The notes under the pieces were generated by a model. It had not been told where the DNA came from. It ran no database searches and was given only the letters and a program-made list of their open reading frames with translations. Below are positions 1 through 9,137 of a DNA stretch of 36,040 bases, piece after piece. Numbering within the stretch: the first letter of the stretch is position 1; every line of letters begins with the position of its first letter. This DNA is from JAUWTJ01 sp965603015. Lineage in GTDB: Bacteria > Pseudomonadota > Alphaproteobacteria > M2410. The DNA lies in the NCBI GenBank assembly GCA_965603015.1, contig CBFDBJ010000031.1, positions 1-36,040 on the forward strand. The letters run 5' to 3'. Both the position numbers and the translations under genes were made by a program.

Positions 1-691
<691 letters not shown>

Positions 692-1028
692 AAATCCTGA
701 AAACTACGCTTGACTTTAATATAACCAAATTAACAAGGGTTTGGTTTGTTAAAGATAAACAAGTTTTAAGGTACATACCCAACATTTCAAACCATCCAAC
801 CGAAGTCGAAAAGCCTTCCATGCCAGGCGAAATTACCCCGCCGCCTGCATATCTCTTCCAATATTCTACAATGTCAAAGATCTACGCTACACCCACAAAG
901 ACGGCGCAAGAAACCTCCTGGCGAAGAGCCAAGTGTCGCTCAAACCGTTTTTTCGTGGAACAGACCTCTAACATTACACCGGAGGTCCTTGCCGCGTCAA
1001 TTCGGTGCATCTCTGCCCCCGAAGAGGT
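692..1028 (-). other. 16S rRNA leader with boxA-like antitermination site
   Basis: About 335 nt lie between the inferred transcription start and the mature 16S 5' end and hold no convincing gene. At 868-882 the minus strand reads GATCTTTGACATTGT, like the boxA element (CTTTGA/CTTTAA core) that loads the Nus antitermination complex in rRNA leaders. A small inverted repeat (AACCAAA at 723-729, TTTGGTT at 740-746) lies close to the mature end and could take part in processing; that is inference. Open frames across this region are discounted because it is a transcribed RNA leader. Confidence 0.7.
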
Positions 1029-1032
1029 GCGT

Positions 1033-1061
1033 CTTATATGGCCGTGGTTCGGGACTGTCAA
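1033..1061 (-). promoter_or_regulatory. rrn promoter (sigma70-type)
   Basis: On the minus strand a perfect -35 TTGACA (1056-1061) is followed by a 17-nt spacer and -10 TATAAG (1033-1038). Just upstream, 1062-1095 is A/T-rich, like an UP element, and the bases between -10 and the start (ACGCACC) are G/C-rich, as in stringently controlled rRNA promoters. Transcription should start near 1026-1028 and run into the 16S gene. Confidence 0.85.
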
Positions 1062-1516
1062 CACGGATTTAAAAGAAAATTTACAAAATCTTTGCAGACA
1101 GATTTGAACCTCTCGGCCCCCGACTCTTTCTCCGCCGATAAGTGGCTGTTTTTGGCCATTTTCCGCCGCCGCTAACCGACTCGATAGTAGAATCTGATAG
1201 TGAAATTCGCGGCGTAAATACGCCTGTTTAAGAAACCCGCGGGACGTCAGATCCAGACAATTGGATATGGTTAACGCTCTCTTAACCAAATCGCCCGCCT
1301 TATTACTCCTTCGTGCTGCGATTCCGGCCCGGTTTTTGACGGCATTTGCGCTGTAACATGAGGCGTTGCTCCAAAACAGAAAACTGCATAGTGTGCCAAA
1401 CGCTGCGGGGGCGCGGCATTGCGCCATGGGGACTTTCAAAATCGATCACATAACGCCAGGCACCAATGTTGCAGGCATAAAAGAAATCTACACGGAATTG
1501 AGATAAGCCTACATAT
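1062..1516. other. Divergent intergenic region between rrn and the M23 peptidase gene
   Basis: This 455-bp stretch separates the rrn promoter (minus) from the M23 peptidase gene (plus). I see no convincing gene. It holds a palindromic CtrA-type site (1270-1286) and four GANTC sites at 1122-1126, 1178-1182, 1190-1194 and 1320-1324. Two minus-strand frames that cross it run into the rRNA leader and show no recognisable domain. Confidence 0.6.
1270..1286. promoter_or_regulatory. CtrA-type binding site, palindromic
   Basis: The sequence GTTAACGCTCTCTTAAC matches the full CtrA consensus TTAA-N7-TTAAC on the plus strand and, because of the flanking G, also on the minus strand. CtrA is the master cell-cycle response regulator of many Alphaproteobacteria. 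The site lies about 230 bp upstream of the M23 peptidase start and about 210 bp upstream of the rrn -35 box, so it could act on either; the peptidase is the more usual kind of CtrA target. Assignment is by motif only. Confidence 0.6.
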
Positions 1517-3103
1517 ATGACGACACAAATTCGCAGCTTTATTGAGACTTTCCGCGGGATTATCGCCGTAATTGTCGCCGTAATCGCATTTGGCGGAAGC
1601 CTCAGCCTTATGGCCGGATCCGGCGCCATTGAGCTTTCAGGCACCGAGGCCGCCGAAGCCCGTGAGACCATTCAGGCTGGCCTGCCCACCGGGCGGCCCC
1701 ACAAGGCCGATACAAGTGCGCTCCAGGGTCTGCGCGGCAGCGACAGTGAAGCTGCAGCCAAACCTGTCAGCATCCAAAACGGCATTGGCGGGCCGGAAGC
1801 CATGTCAGAAGAATTGACGCTGGCAAGCGCCGAGCCTGCCCTGACCTCGCGGCAGATGAGAACTTCTTCTGATCGATCCCGGCCGCAAACCCGTCTTGAA
1901 GCCCGCCTCGAGCCGCGCATCGTCCACAAGGACCTCAAGGTTCGCTCCGGTGACACGCTGGAGAAAATCCTCGCGCGCGCCGGTGCCGAGCGTCAGCAGG
2001 CTTATTATGCGACCCGGTCTCTCTCCGAGGTTCACCGCGCAAGTTCACTCAACATCGGACAGGCGGTCGGCGTGACGCTGGAGTTTGCCGTCGAGCCTTC
2101 CGAAATTGATCCGAGCCTCGAGGTTCATTCCGACAAGCCGACACTCAAGAAGCTCTCGATTGAAACCGACGTTGATACCAAAGTCTCTGTTGAGCTGCAG
2201 GACGACGGGAACTACCACCCGGAGAAGTTTGTCGCCGAACTCGACAAGGGACTTGAACTACATGGCGGGACGATTTCGTCGAGCCTTTATGTGGCCGCTA
2301 TTGAAGCCGGCATTCCGGACTCGGTGATTATCAACCTGATCGGGCTCTACTCCTACGACATCGATTTCCAGAGAGAAATTCGCCAGGGCGACGAATTCGA
2401 GCTGCTCTATGAACGGTTTTACGACGATGCAGGCCGCGCCGTAAAGAGCGGCAATATCGAATTTGCCTCGATGACCGTGCAGGGACGCCAGAAGGGCTAC
2501 TACCGCTTCAAGACGACGGACGACGGCATTACCGACTATTATGATGCCAAAGGTCAAAGCGCCAAGAAGTTCCTGATGCGTACACCGATCAATGGCGCGC
2601 GTATCTCGTCTGGCTTCGGGCGGCGCAAGCATCCGGTTCTGGGTTATACCAAACAACATCTGGGCACAGACTTTGCCGCACCAACCGGCACGCCGATCCT
2701 GGCTGCCGGCAACGGCATCATCGAGCGCTCAAGCCGTTATGGATCCTACGGCAATTATGTCCGTATACGCCATGCCAACGGCTACAAGACCGCCTATGCC
2801 CACATGTCGCGCTATGGCCGAGGCATCAAGCAGGGCAAGCGCGTCAAACAGGGCCAGATCATCGGCTATGTCGGCGCGACAGGGCGCGTCACCGGCGCGC
2901 ATCTGCACTATGAAGTCATGCTCAATGGCAAGAAGGTCAATCCGCTCCGCATCAAGGTCCCAACGGGACGCAAGCTGGGCGGCAACATGCTGGCCGCGTT
3001 CCGGACGGAGCGCGACCGCATCGATGCGGACCGGGCGAGCCAGCCTGACTGGCGTCCGGATCAGTTGATCGCCGGGGCAGACGATGACCGCCAAGGCGGG
3101 TAG
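1517..3103 (+). CDS. M23 family metallopeptidase, membrane-anchored
   Basis: Probable peptidoglycan DD-endopeptidase (528 aa) acting in the periplasm. Residues about 13-35 form one hydrophobic segment (signal anchor). A LysM/OapA-like region (KVRSGDTLEKILARAG, about 141-156) follows, and the C-terminal LytM/M23 domain spans about 355-485. Zn ligands are visible: H381 and D385 in QHLGTD, and HLH with H462 and H464. The domain order resembles MepM/ShyA-type hydrolases with a complete, apparently active site. It is transcribed away from the rRNA operon and preceded by a palindromic CtrA-type site, which suggests cell-cycle-timed expression (inference). The ribosome binding site is weak; the start is chosen because the anchor follows directly. 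Confidence 0.92.
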   Translation: MTTQIRSFIETFRGIIAVIVAVIAFGGSLSLMAGSGAIELSGTEAAEARETIQAGLPTGRPHKADTSALQGLRGSDSEAAAKPVSIQNGIGGPEAMSEELTLASAEPALTSRQMRTSSDRSRPQTRLEARLEPRIVHKDLKVRSGDTLEKILARAGAERQQAYYATRSLSEVHRASSLNIGQAVGVTLEFAVEPSEIDPSLEVHSDKPTLKKLSIETDVDTKVSVELQDDGNYHPEKFVAELDKGLELHGGTISSSLYVAAIEAGIPDSVIINLIGLYSYDIDFQREIRQGDEFELLYERFYDDAGRAVKSGNIEFASMTVQGRQKGYYRFKTTDDGITDYYDAKGQSAKKFLMRTPINGARISSGFGRRKHPVLGYTKQHLGTDFAAPTGTPILAAGNGIIERSSRYGSYGNYVRIRHANGYKTAYAHMSRYGRGIKQGKRVKQGQIIGYVGATGRVTGAHLHYEVMLNGKKVNPLRIKVPTGRKLGGNMLAAFRTERDRIDADRASQPDWRPDQLIAGADDDRQGG

Positions 3104-3127
3104 TCATTACGCGACAATCACCGCAAT

Positions 3128-3619
3128 TTAGAGCGTTTTCTCGATCAGAAGCGTTCGAAACGTCTCCCCGTTACGCTCAAAGGTCGGGTCCTGCTGGCCA
3201 ACCACGGTAAAACCAAGAGACTTGTAGAACCTGAGCGCCCGAACGTTGTTACCCAGCACCTGTCCCGTCACCCGTGGCAATCCCTTCTTCCTTGCCACAT
3301 CGAATAGCCATGCCATGGCAGTCTTGCCATGCCCCTTTCCCCATTCACCGGTCTCGCCAATGACAATGAAGAACTCATCGGTCAGATCGTCGCCGTCATC
3401 CGACACGAAGCCAATGTAGCCGATTTCACGGCCCTGCAGCATGATGAACCAACTGCGCTTCCAGCCGACGATGTTCATCCATTGCGCCGCAAATGACTCC
3501 GCAGTCCGAGTCTCGAACGGCCCGGAGTTGTCGACCTCCCAAATGCTTTCCTGGTTGACCCAATCCAGATAGATCTGGATGTCACCTTTTTCAAACAATC
3601 GAAAGTCCATCCCGCGCAC
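3128..3619 (-). CDS. GNAT family N-acetyltransferase
   Basis: A 163-aa protein with the GNAT fold. Acetyl-CoA-binding motif A is seen as GEWGKGHGKTAM (about residues 91-102), and the typical C-terminal NNVRALRFYKSLGF follows. The layout is RimJ/RimL-like, but the substrate cannot be read from sequence. It starts 8 bases after the sulfatase-like gene stops, so the two are probably co-transcribed. The listed start is GTG at 3619, preceded closely by AAGGGA; an ATG at 3610 is an alternative that shortens the protein by three residues. Confidence 0.85.
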   Translation of the reverse strand: MRGMDFRLFEKGDIQIYLDWVNQESIWEVDNSGPFETRTAESFAAQWMNIVGWKRSWFIMLQGREIGYIGFVSDDGDDLTDEFFIVIGETGEWGKGHGKTAMAWLFDVARKKGLPRVTGQVLGNNVRALRFYKSLGFTVVGQQDPTFERNGETFRTLLIEKTL

Positions 3620-3627
3620 TATTTCCC

Positions 3628-5523
3628 TTATGGCTCCACGATATTGAAGAAGATCTCGAAATCGTCGAGCAGGGCGAAGAGATCCGTCAGCACGCTCACA
3701 TCGCCATCCACCTTCGCCCTGCCATCGTCCAGCAGGGCGTCGAGGGTGACCATGTTGGCGGCGAGCTCGTTCCAGTTTTGCCGCGACACGGTGACCGTCG
3801 CATCGACGTCTTCGGCGAGGGTGTCGCTGACGTAGTTGATGACGCCATTACCCAGCGTGATACTGATCTTCTCTTCGCTATCCGGGAAGACGAAATTAAG
3901 CGCGGCGGTCTTGCCTGCGGCCTTGGGGCCGTTGAGCCGCACGGCCAGCGCATCAAAGAAGAGATCGATGGGGATGGCTTTCAGGGTGTCGAGACTACCG
4001 GGGTTGGATACGACCCGCGCCGCCGGCGCCCCGTTTCGCAGTTCCTGCGCGCCGGTCAGGTAAAAATCGCGCCACGGGCCGCTCTCGGCCTGATAGCCCA
4101 TCTGGGTGTGGGCGCGGGCCAGAAGCTCGCGGGCGGCTTTGTGATCCGGCTGCGCAAAGACCACATGGTTGAGCACCTGCGCGACCCAGCGGAACTCGCC
4201 CGCCTCATAGCAAGCGGCGGCCTTTTCGACGATGGCGTCAGCGCCGCCCATGAACTCGACATATTTTTTGGCAGCCGGGACCGGCGGCAGCGGATGCAGG
4301 TTGGCCGGGTTGCCGTCAAACCAGCCGAAGTAAAGCTGATAGATCGCTTTCACATTGTGATTGACTGTGCCGTAGTAGTCGCGATTGGCGAAGACCTGCG
4401 CGAGGCTGTCGGGCAGCTTGACCTCTTCGGCGATCTCCAGCGGGGTCAGTCCGTGATTGGCAAGGCGCAGGGTTTCGTCGTGGAGATATTTATAGAGATC
4501 GCGCTGAAGCCCAAGGTACCCCTGCACTTTCTCGCTACCCCAGATCGGCCAGTGGTGCGAGGCAAAGACAACGTCCGCCTCGGGAAAAAGCTGCATCAGC
4601 TCGTGGATGTATTTCGACCAGGCCAGCGCATCGCGCACCTTGGCGCCGCGCGGCGTGTAGACATTGTGCAAAATATGAGTGACGACTTCCGACGTACACA
4701 GAGCCTTTAGGTCCGGGAAATAGAACATCATTTCTGCCGGTGCTTCGGCATCAGGCGTATACTGGAACTGGACGCGCACGCCGTCGACGATGCGCTCCTC
4801 GCCGGTGGCCTTGACAATATCATTGGGGGCGACCAGACCGATGGTGCCGGCCGAATTTCCCGGCCCGAGACCAACATCAACGTGGGCCTGCGGGCCATTG
4901 CCGAGCAGCAAACCGTACATATAGGTCGCCCGCCTGCGCATGGTGGCCCCGGCGATGACATTCTCGCTGACCGCCTCATGCAGAAAGCCGTCCGGGGCGA
5001 TGATCGGCACGCCCCGCTCTGCGGCTTCTTCCTCATTGATAATGCCGCGCGAGCCGCCGTAATGGTCGACATGTGAATGGGTATAGATCACGCCGGTCAC
5101 CGGGCGCTCACCAAGCTGGTCATTTGCGAGCTTCAGCGCCGCCGTCGCAAAGTCCGCCGTCATGCCGGTATCGAGCACAATCCAGCCGGTGTCGCCCTCA
5201 ACGAAGGAGATATTGGCCAGGTCATAGCCGCGCACCTGGTAGAGCCGGTCGCAAACCTTGAAGAGGCCATGAATGTTGTTGAGCTGCGCCTGACGCCAGA
5301 GCGACGGGTTGACGGTGTCGGGGCATTCGCCCTCGATATAGCCGCGCGCCGCGATGTCCCAGGCCACCCGCCCGTCCAACGCCGGGACCTGATCCTCGGG
5401 CCAGCGCGCAACAAAGCCGCGCGAGGCATCCTCAAAGTCGGTGCGATCCTCAAACGGGAGATAGTCGCGGAGTTTTGCGTGGAGTGCGGCTGTGGCCTCT
5501 GTGACTTCTGGTGATTTGGTCAT
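3628..5523 (-). CDS. Alkyl/aryl-sulfatase, metallo-beta-lactamase fold (SdsA-like)
   Basis: Member of the class III (Zn-dependent) alkylsulfatase family typified by SdsA1, which hydrolyses primary alkyl sulfates such as dodecyl sulfate. The N-terminal metallo-beta-lactamase domain carries THSHVDH (residues 148-154) and further candidate metal-site regions (LCTSEVVTH, FASHHWPIWGSE). The helical dimerisation domain and a C-terminal SCP2-like domain follow, giving the usual length (631 aa). No signal peptide is evident, so it may be cytoplasmic, unlike secreted SdsA1. I chose ATG 5523 because GGGAG lies 8 bases upstream; the in-frame ATG at 5547 falls inside a palindromic repeat and would add eight repeat-encoded residues. 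The true substrate is inferred from family only. Confidence 0.88.
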   Translation of the reverse strand: MTKSPEVTEATAALHAKLRDYLPFEDRTDFEDASRGFVARWPEDQVPALDGRVAWDIAARGYIEGECPDTVNPSLWRQAQLNNIHGLFKVCDRLYQVRGYDLANISFVEGDTGWIVLDTGMTADFATAALKLANDQLGERPVTGVIYTHSHVDHYGGSRGIINEEEAAERGVPIIAPDGFLHEAVSENVIAGATMRRRATYMYGLLLGNGPQAHVDVGLGPGNSAGTIGLVAPNDIVKATGEERIVDGVRVQFQYTPDAEAPAEMMFYFPDLKALCTSEVVTHILHNVYTPRGAKVRDALAWSKYIHELMQLFPEADVVFASHHWPIWGSEKVQGYLGLQRDLYKYLHDETLRLANHGLTPLEIAEEVKLPDSLAQVFANRDYYGTVNHNVKAIYQLYFGWFDGNPANLHPLPPVPAAKKYVEFMGGADAIVEKAAACYEAGEFRWVAQVLNHVVFAQPDHKAARELLARAHTQMGYQAESGPWRDFYLTGAQELRNGAPAARVVSNPGSLDTLKAIPIDLFFDALAVRLNGPKAAGKTAALNFVFPDSEEKISITLGNGVINYVSDTLAEDVDATVTVSRQNWNELAANMVTLDALLDDGRAKVDGDVSVLTDLFALLDDFEIFFNIVEP

Positions 5524-5538
5524 GTTCTGTGCTCCCAT

Positions 5539-5615
5539 TACTGTCATCCCCGGGCGAGACCCGGGGATCCAGTGTGGAGGGTTCTGGATTACCGGGTCAA
5601 GCCCGGTAATGACAG
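5539..5615. repeat. Palindromic intergenic repeat, copy 1 (paired REP-like units)
   Basis: Two facing palindromic units. The left has GTCATCCCCGGG...CCCGGGGATCCAG and the right CTGGATTACCGGGTCAAGCCCGGTAATGACAG; the outer ends ACTGTCAT/ATGACAGT are perfect inverted repeats. It sits between clpB (its upstream neighbour in transcription) and the sulfatase-like gene, and overlaps that gene's longest open frame. A related, expanded copy is at 20499-20614. Dispersed 'GTCATnCCCGGG...' repeats are common in proteobacterial genomes. The strong hairpins could also attenuate read-through from clpB, but there is no U-tract. Confidence 0.85.
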
Positions 5616-5632
5616 TGGGGGAGACTTTCTAA

Positions 5633-8224
5633 CTACTTCGCAGCCGCCAAAATCGGCTTGTCGTTGACCGTCAGGCCGTCCTTGCCAGCACCGACGATGA
5701 CTTCCTCGCCGTCCATGATATCACCGGCGAGGATCAGCTCGGCGAGCGGGTCCTGCAGGTGGCGCTGGATGGTGCGCTTCAGGGGGCGGGCCCCGTAGGC
5801 GGGATCATAGCCCTTGTCGGCGAGCCAGGTGCGGGCCTCTGCGCCGAGCGTGATGACAATCTTGCGATCATCCAGCAGCTTTTGCAAACGGGCGACCTGG
5901 ATATCGACGATGACATCCATGTGCTCGCGGGCAAGACGGTGGAAGAGAATGGTTTCGTCAAGCCGATTGAGGAACTCGGGCCGGAAATTGGCCCGGACCA
6001 CGGCCATCACGTCATCGCGCACCGCATCGGAATCCTCGCCCTCGGGCTGATTGACCAAAAACTCGGCGCCCATATTGGAGGTCATGATGATCAGCGTGTT
6101 GGAGAAGTCGACCGTGCGGCCCTGCCCGTCTGTCAGTCGGCCATCATCAAGCACTTGCAAGAGCACATTGAAGACGTCCGAATGGGCTTTTTCGATCTCG
6201 TCAAACAGGATGACCTGATAGGGCCTGCGGCGAACCGCTTCGGTGAGCGCGCCGCCTTCTTCATAGCCGACATAGCCGGGAGGCGCACCAATGAGCCGGG
6301 CGACAGAATGTTTTTCCATATATTCCGACATGTCGAGGCGCACGATGGCCTGATCATCATCAAACAGGAATTCAGCCAGCGCCTTGGTCAGCTCGGTCTT
6401 GCCGACGCCGGTTGGCCCAAGGAACATGAATGAGCCAATGGGTCGGTTCGCTTCCTGCAGGCCAGCGCGGGCACGGCGCACCGCACGCGAGACGGAGGAC
6501 AGCGCTTCGGCCTGACCGACAACGCGGCCAGCGAGGCTTTGCTCCATGCGGAGAAGCTTTTCGCGTTCGCCTTCGAGCATCTTGTCGACCGGAATGCCGG
6601 TCCATTTGGCCACCACCGACGCAATATGCTGGTCGCTGACAACCTGTTCGACCAATGAAGCGACGCCTTCGTCACCCTTGGCCAGTTTGGCCTCAAGGTC
6701 CGGAATGATGCCGTAAGCCAACTCACCGGCTTTGGCGAGATTGCCTTCACGCTCGGCGATTTCCAGTTCCGAACGAGTGCGATCGAGATCTTCCTGGATT
6801 TTTTGCGTCGAGCCGAGACGGTCCTTTTCGGTCTGCCACCTGGCGGTCAGATCGGCCGACTGTTGTTCGAAATTGGCCAGATCCTCCTCAAGTTTTTCAA
6901 GCCTGTCCTTTGACGCCTCATCGGTTTCCTTGCCAAGTGCCTCGCGCTCGATCTTGAGCTGGATCACCTTGCGGTCAAGCTCGTCAAGCGCCTCGGGCTT
7001 GCTATCGATCTGCATGCGCAGGGAGGATCCGGCCTCGTCGACGAGGTCGATGGCCTTGTCGGGCAAAAAGCGCCCGGTGATGTAGCGATTGGAAAGCGTT
7101 GCCGCCGCCACGATGGCGCCATCAGAAATGCGCACGCCGTGGTGCAGTTCGTATTTATCCTTGAGGCCGCGCAGAATGGAGATCGTATCCTCGACGGTTG
7201 GCTCGGCAATAAAGACAGGCTGGAACCGGCGGGCGAGCGCCGCATCCTTTTCCACATGCTTTTTATATTCATCAAGCGTTGTTGCCCCGACGCAGTGCAG
7301 ATCACCGCGCGCCAGTGCCGGTTTCAACAGATTTGACGCATCCATGGCGCCGTCTGATTTTCCGGCCCCGACAAGCGTGTGCATTTCGTCGATGAAGAGA
7401 ACAATATCGCCGGCAGAGGCCGCAACTTCTGACAGCACCGCCTTGAGACGCTCTTCAAATTCACCGCGATATTTTGCCCCGGCAATGAGCGCGCCCATAT
7501 CCAGCGACATGAGGGATTTATCCTTGAGACTTTCGGGCACATCGCCGTTGACGATGCGAAGGGCCATGCCTTCGATGATCGCCGTCTTGCCAACGCCGGG
7601 CTCGCCGATCAGAACCGGGTTGTTCTTGGTGCGGCGCGACAGAACCTGAATGGTGCGGCGGATTTCCTCTTCGCGGCCGATGACCGGATCGAGTTTGCCT
7701 TCGCGGGCCGCCTCGGTGAGATCGCGCGCGTATTTCTTCAGCGCATCGAAATTGTCCTCGGCGCTGGCGCTGTCGGCTGTGCGACCCTTGCGCACCTTGT
7801 TGATTGCATGATTGAGGCCTGTCGGCGTAACGCCGCAGGACTTGAGCGCCTCTGAAGCAGGTCCGCTTTTGGCCATGGCCAGTGCGAGCAAAATGCGTTC
7901 GACGGTTACGAAAGAATCTCCCGCCTTGTCGGCCAGAGTGGCTGCCTGTTCAAAGACCTTTCCCAGCGAGGTCGACAGGTAAAGATTGTCGCCGCCGCCT
8001 TCGACCTTTGGCATTTTCGCCAGAGCCGCCTCGGTTTCGACCAATGCCTTTTGCGGATCGCCGCCGGCAAAGGTGATCAAGTTGGCAGCAAGGCCCTCCT
8101 CGTCATCGAGCAAGACCTTCAATAGATGTTCGGATGTGAATTGCTGGTGTCCCTCGCGCATGGCCAGCCCCTGGGCTGATTGCACAAAACCGCGCGAGCG
8201 CTCGGTGAACTTTTCAAAGTCCAT
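5633..8224 (-). CDS. clpB: ATP-dependent chaperone ClpB
   Basis: Hexameric AAA+ disaggregase that works with DnaK to rescue aggregated proteins in the cytoplasm. The 863-aa protein has the Clp N-domain (1-145), a first AAA+ module with Walker A GEPGVGKT (207-214), the coiled-coil middle domain that separates ClpB from ClpA/ClpC (about 400-530), and a second AAA+ module with GPTGVGKT. The length is normal and all key motifs are intact. The start is well supported by AAGGAGAG five bases upstream of the ATG. A candidate heat-shock promoter lies at 8334-8361. DUF4167 lies upstream on the same strand, an arrangement common in Alphaproteobacteria. Confidence 0.98.
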   Translation of the reverse strand: MDFEKFTERSRGFVQSAQGLAMREGHQQFTSEHLLKVLLDDEEGLAANLITFAGGDPQKALVETEAALAKMPKVEGGGDNLYLSTSLGKVFEQAATLADKAGDSFVTVERILLALAMAKSGPASEALKSCGVTPTGLNHAINKVRKGRTADSASAEDNFDALKKYARDLTEAAREGKLDPVIGREEEIRRTIQVLSRRTKNNPVLIGEPGVGKTAIIEGMALRIVNGDVPESLKDKSLMSLDMGALIAGAKYRGEFEERLKAVLSEVAASAGDIVLFIDEMHTLVGAGKSDGAMDASNLLKPALARGDLHCVGATTLDEYKKHVEKDAALARRFQPVFIAEPTVEDTISILRGLKDKYELHHGVRISDGAIVAAATLSNRYITGRFLPDKAIDLVDEAGSSLRMQIDSKPEALDELDRKVIQLKIEREALGKETDEASKDRLEKLEEDLANFEQQSADLTARWQTEKDRLGSTQKIQEDLDRTRSELEIAEREGNLAKAGELAYGIIPDLEAKLAKGDEGVASLVEQVVSDQHIASVVAKWTGIPVDKMLEGEREKLLRMEQSLAGRVVGQAEALSSVSRAVRRARAGLQEANRPIGSFMFLGPTGVGKTELTKALAEFLFDDDQAIVRLDMSEYMEKHSVARLIGAPPGYVGYEEGGALTEAVRRRPYQVILFDEIEKAHSDVFNVLLQVLDDGRLTDGQGRTVDFSNTLIIMTSNMGAEFLVNQPEGEDSDAVRDDVMAVVRANFRPEFLNRLDETILFHRLAREHMDVIVDIQVARLQKLLDDRKIVITLGAEARTWLADKGYDPAYGARPLKRTIQRHLQDPLAELILAGDIMDGEEVIVGAGKDGLTVNDKPILAAAK

Positions 8225-8333
8225 AAGTCTCTCCTTTCAGCACGCTTGCCCTTGCAACTCTTTCCTCATGGACAAGAGTCTCGGCTACGCCTCACCTGAT
8301 GCACAACCTTCTGTGAAGCCTTGCGCCCCCTAC

Positions 8334-8361
8334 ATATGGTAGCCGGCAACCCGATTTAAAG
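8334..8361 (-). promoter_or_regulatory. Candidate RpoH (sigma32) promoter of clpB
   Basis: The minus strand shows CTTTAAA (8355-8361), a 13-nt spacer and TACCATAT (8334-8341), close to the heat-shock consensus CTTGAAA-N13/14-CCCCATnT. It lies about 110 bp upstream of the clpB start, and clpB is a classic RpoH target. The assignment rests on motif similarity only. Confidence 0.5.
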
Positions 8362-8379
8362 GCGCGCCGTCGCAAGTTC

Positions 8380-8394
8380 CCGTAATTATTACGG
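8380..8394. repeat. Short perfect palindrome upstream of clpB
   Basis: CCGTAATTATTACGG is a 7+1+7 perfect inverted repeat about 20 bp upstream of the candidate clpB -35 box. Its position suits a regulator site. It is not the CIRCE element and I do not recognise the regulator. No other convincing feature is seen in the 8225-8519 gap apart from the promoter. Confidence 0.5.
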
Positions 8395-8519
8395 TCACTG
8401 CGGACGAGGCAACGCGCCGTCCAGCCGCAAGCTTACACCTGCGGCGTTAATCCTTAATCAACAAATGATTGAATTTCAGAGCTTCCGAGGGGCTGAGCCC
8501 TGTGTCGGACGAGAAGCAA

Positions 8520-9137
8520 TCAGGCCGTGGCGTCGTCGGCAACGGCACTGTCTGCAGGGGCTTCGACCTCAACTTTCGGCTCAACTCTCGGCTGGCGAGG
8601 TCGCCGCTTGCGAACCGGCTTTTTCTCTGCTTCTGCATCACCGGACGCTTCTTTCTTGGCTTCATCCGGGCGATAGGCGGCGGGCAGCGCTTCGGCTTCG
8701 GAGGGCACTTTCTGACGTCTCGTATCACTGGCTTCGGGCGCCTTGGCCTGTTCCACCGGGAGGGCCGCAACGGTTGACGTTTCTGCCTGAGTGCCCTTCT
8801 CGGCCGACGTGGCCTCTTCGTCCTTGTTTTGCTTTTGCCTCGGCTGGTTTTGCTGTTCACGGCTTTGCTGGGCCGCCTGCGCCGCAGCCATCAAACGAAA
8901 ATAATGTTCGGCATGTTGCATATAATTTTCAGCACCAACCCGGTCGCCGGCGGCATTGGCATCGCGTGACAAGGATTGATATTTCTCATAAATATGCGAG
9001 GCACTGCCGCGGATTTTTACATCAGGGCCATTTGAGTCAAACGTTCGATTTGACTGGTTACCTGGCTTGCGAGCGCGACCACGAGATCTGTTCTTGTTTT
9101 GATTCTGGTTTTGGTTCTGATTTTGGTGTTGTCTCAT
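8520..9137 (-). CDS. DUF4167 domain-containing protein
   Basis: A 205-aa protein of a family found mainly in Alphaproteobacteria, function unknown. The N-terminus is an Asn/Gln-rich repeat (QNQNQNQNQN) followed by a basic RSRGRARK stretch. The conserved core SNGPDVKIRGSASHIYEKY...AENYMQHAEHYFRL spans about 38-92. The remainder is a low-complexity, charged tail (Glu/Ala/Lys-rich) ending in Pro/Arg-rich segments, likely disordered. The basic N-terminus could bind nucleic acid (inference). It lies downstream of prmC after an unusually long gap and upstream of clpB. Confidence 0.9.
   Translation of the reverse strand: MRQHQNQNQNQNQNKNRSRGRARKPGNQSNRTFDSNGPDVKIRGSASHIYEKYQSLSRDANAAGDRVGAENYMQHAEHYFRLMAAAQAAQQSREQQNQPRQKQNKDEEATSAEKGTQAETSTVAALPVEQAKAPEASDTRRQKVPSEAEALPAAYRPDEAKKEASGDAEAEKKPVRKRRPRQPRVEPKVEVEAPADSAVADDATA

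Noticed and set aside
882..1671. Two minus-strand frames (882-1439 and 1303-1671) upstream of the rrn promoter
   Set aside because: They cross the rrn promoter and the start of the M23 gene, have compositions unlike the neighbouring genes, and match no family I know.
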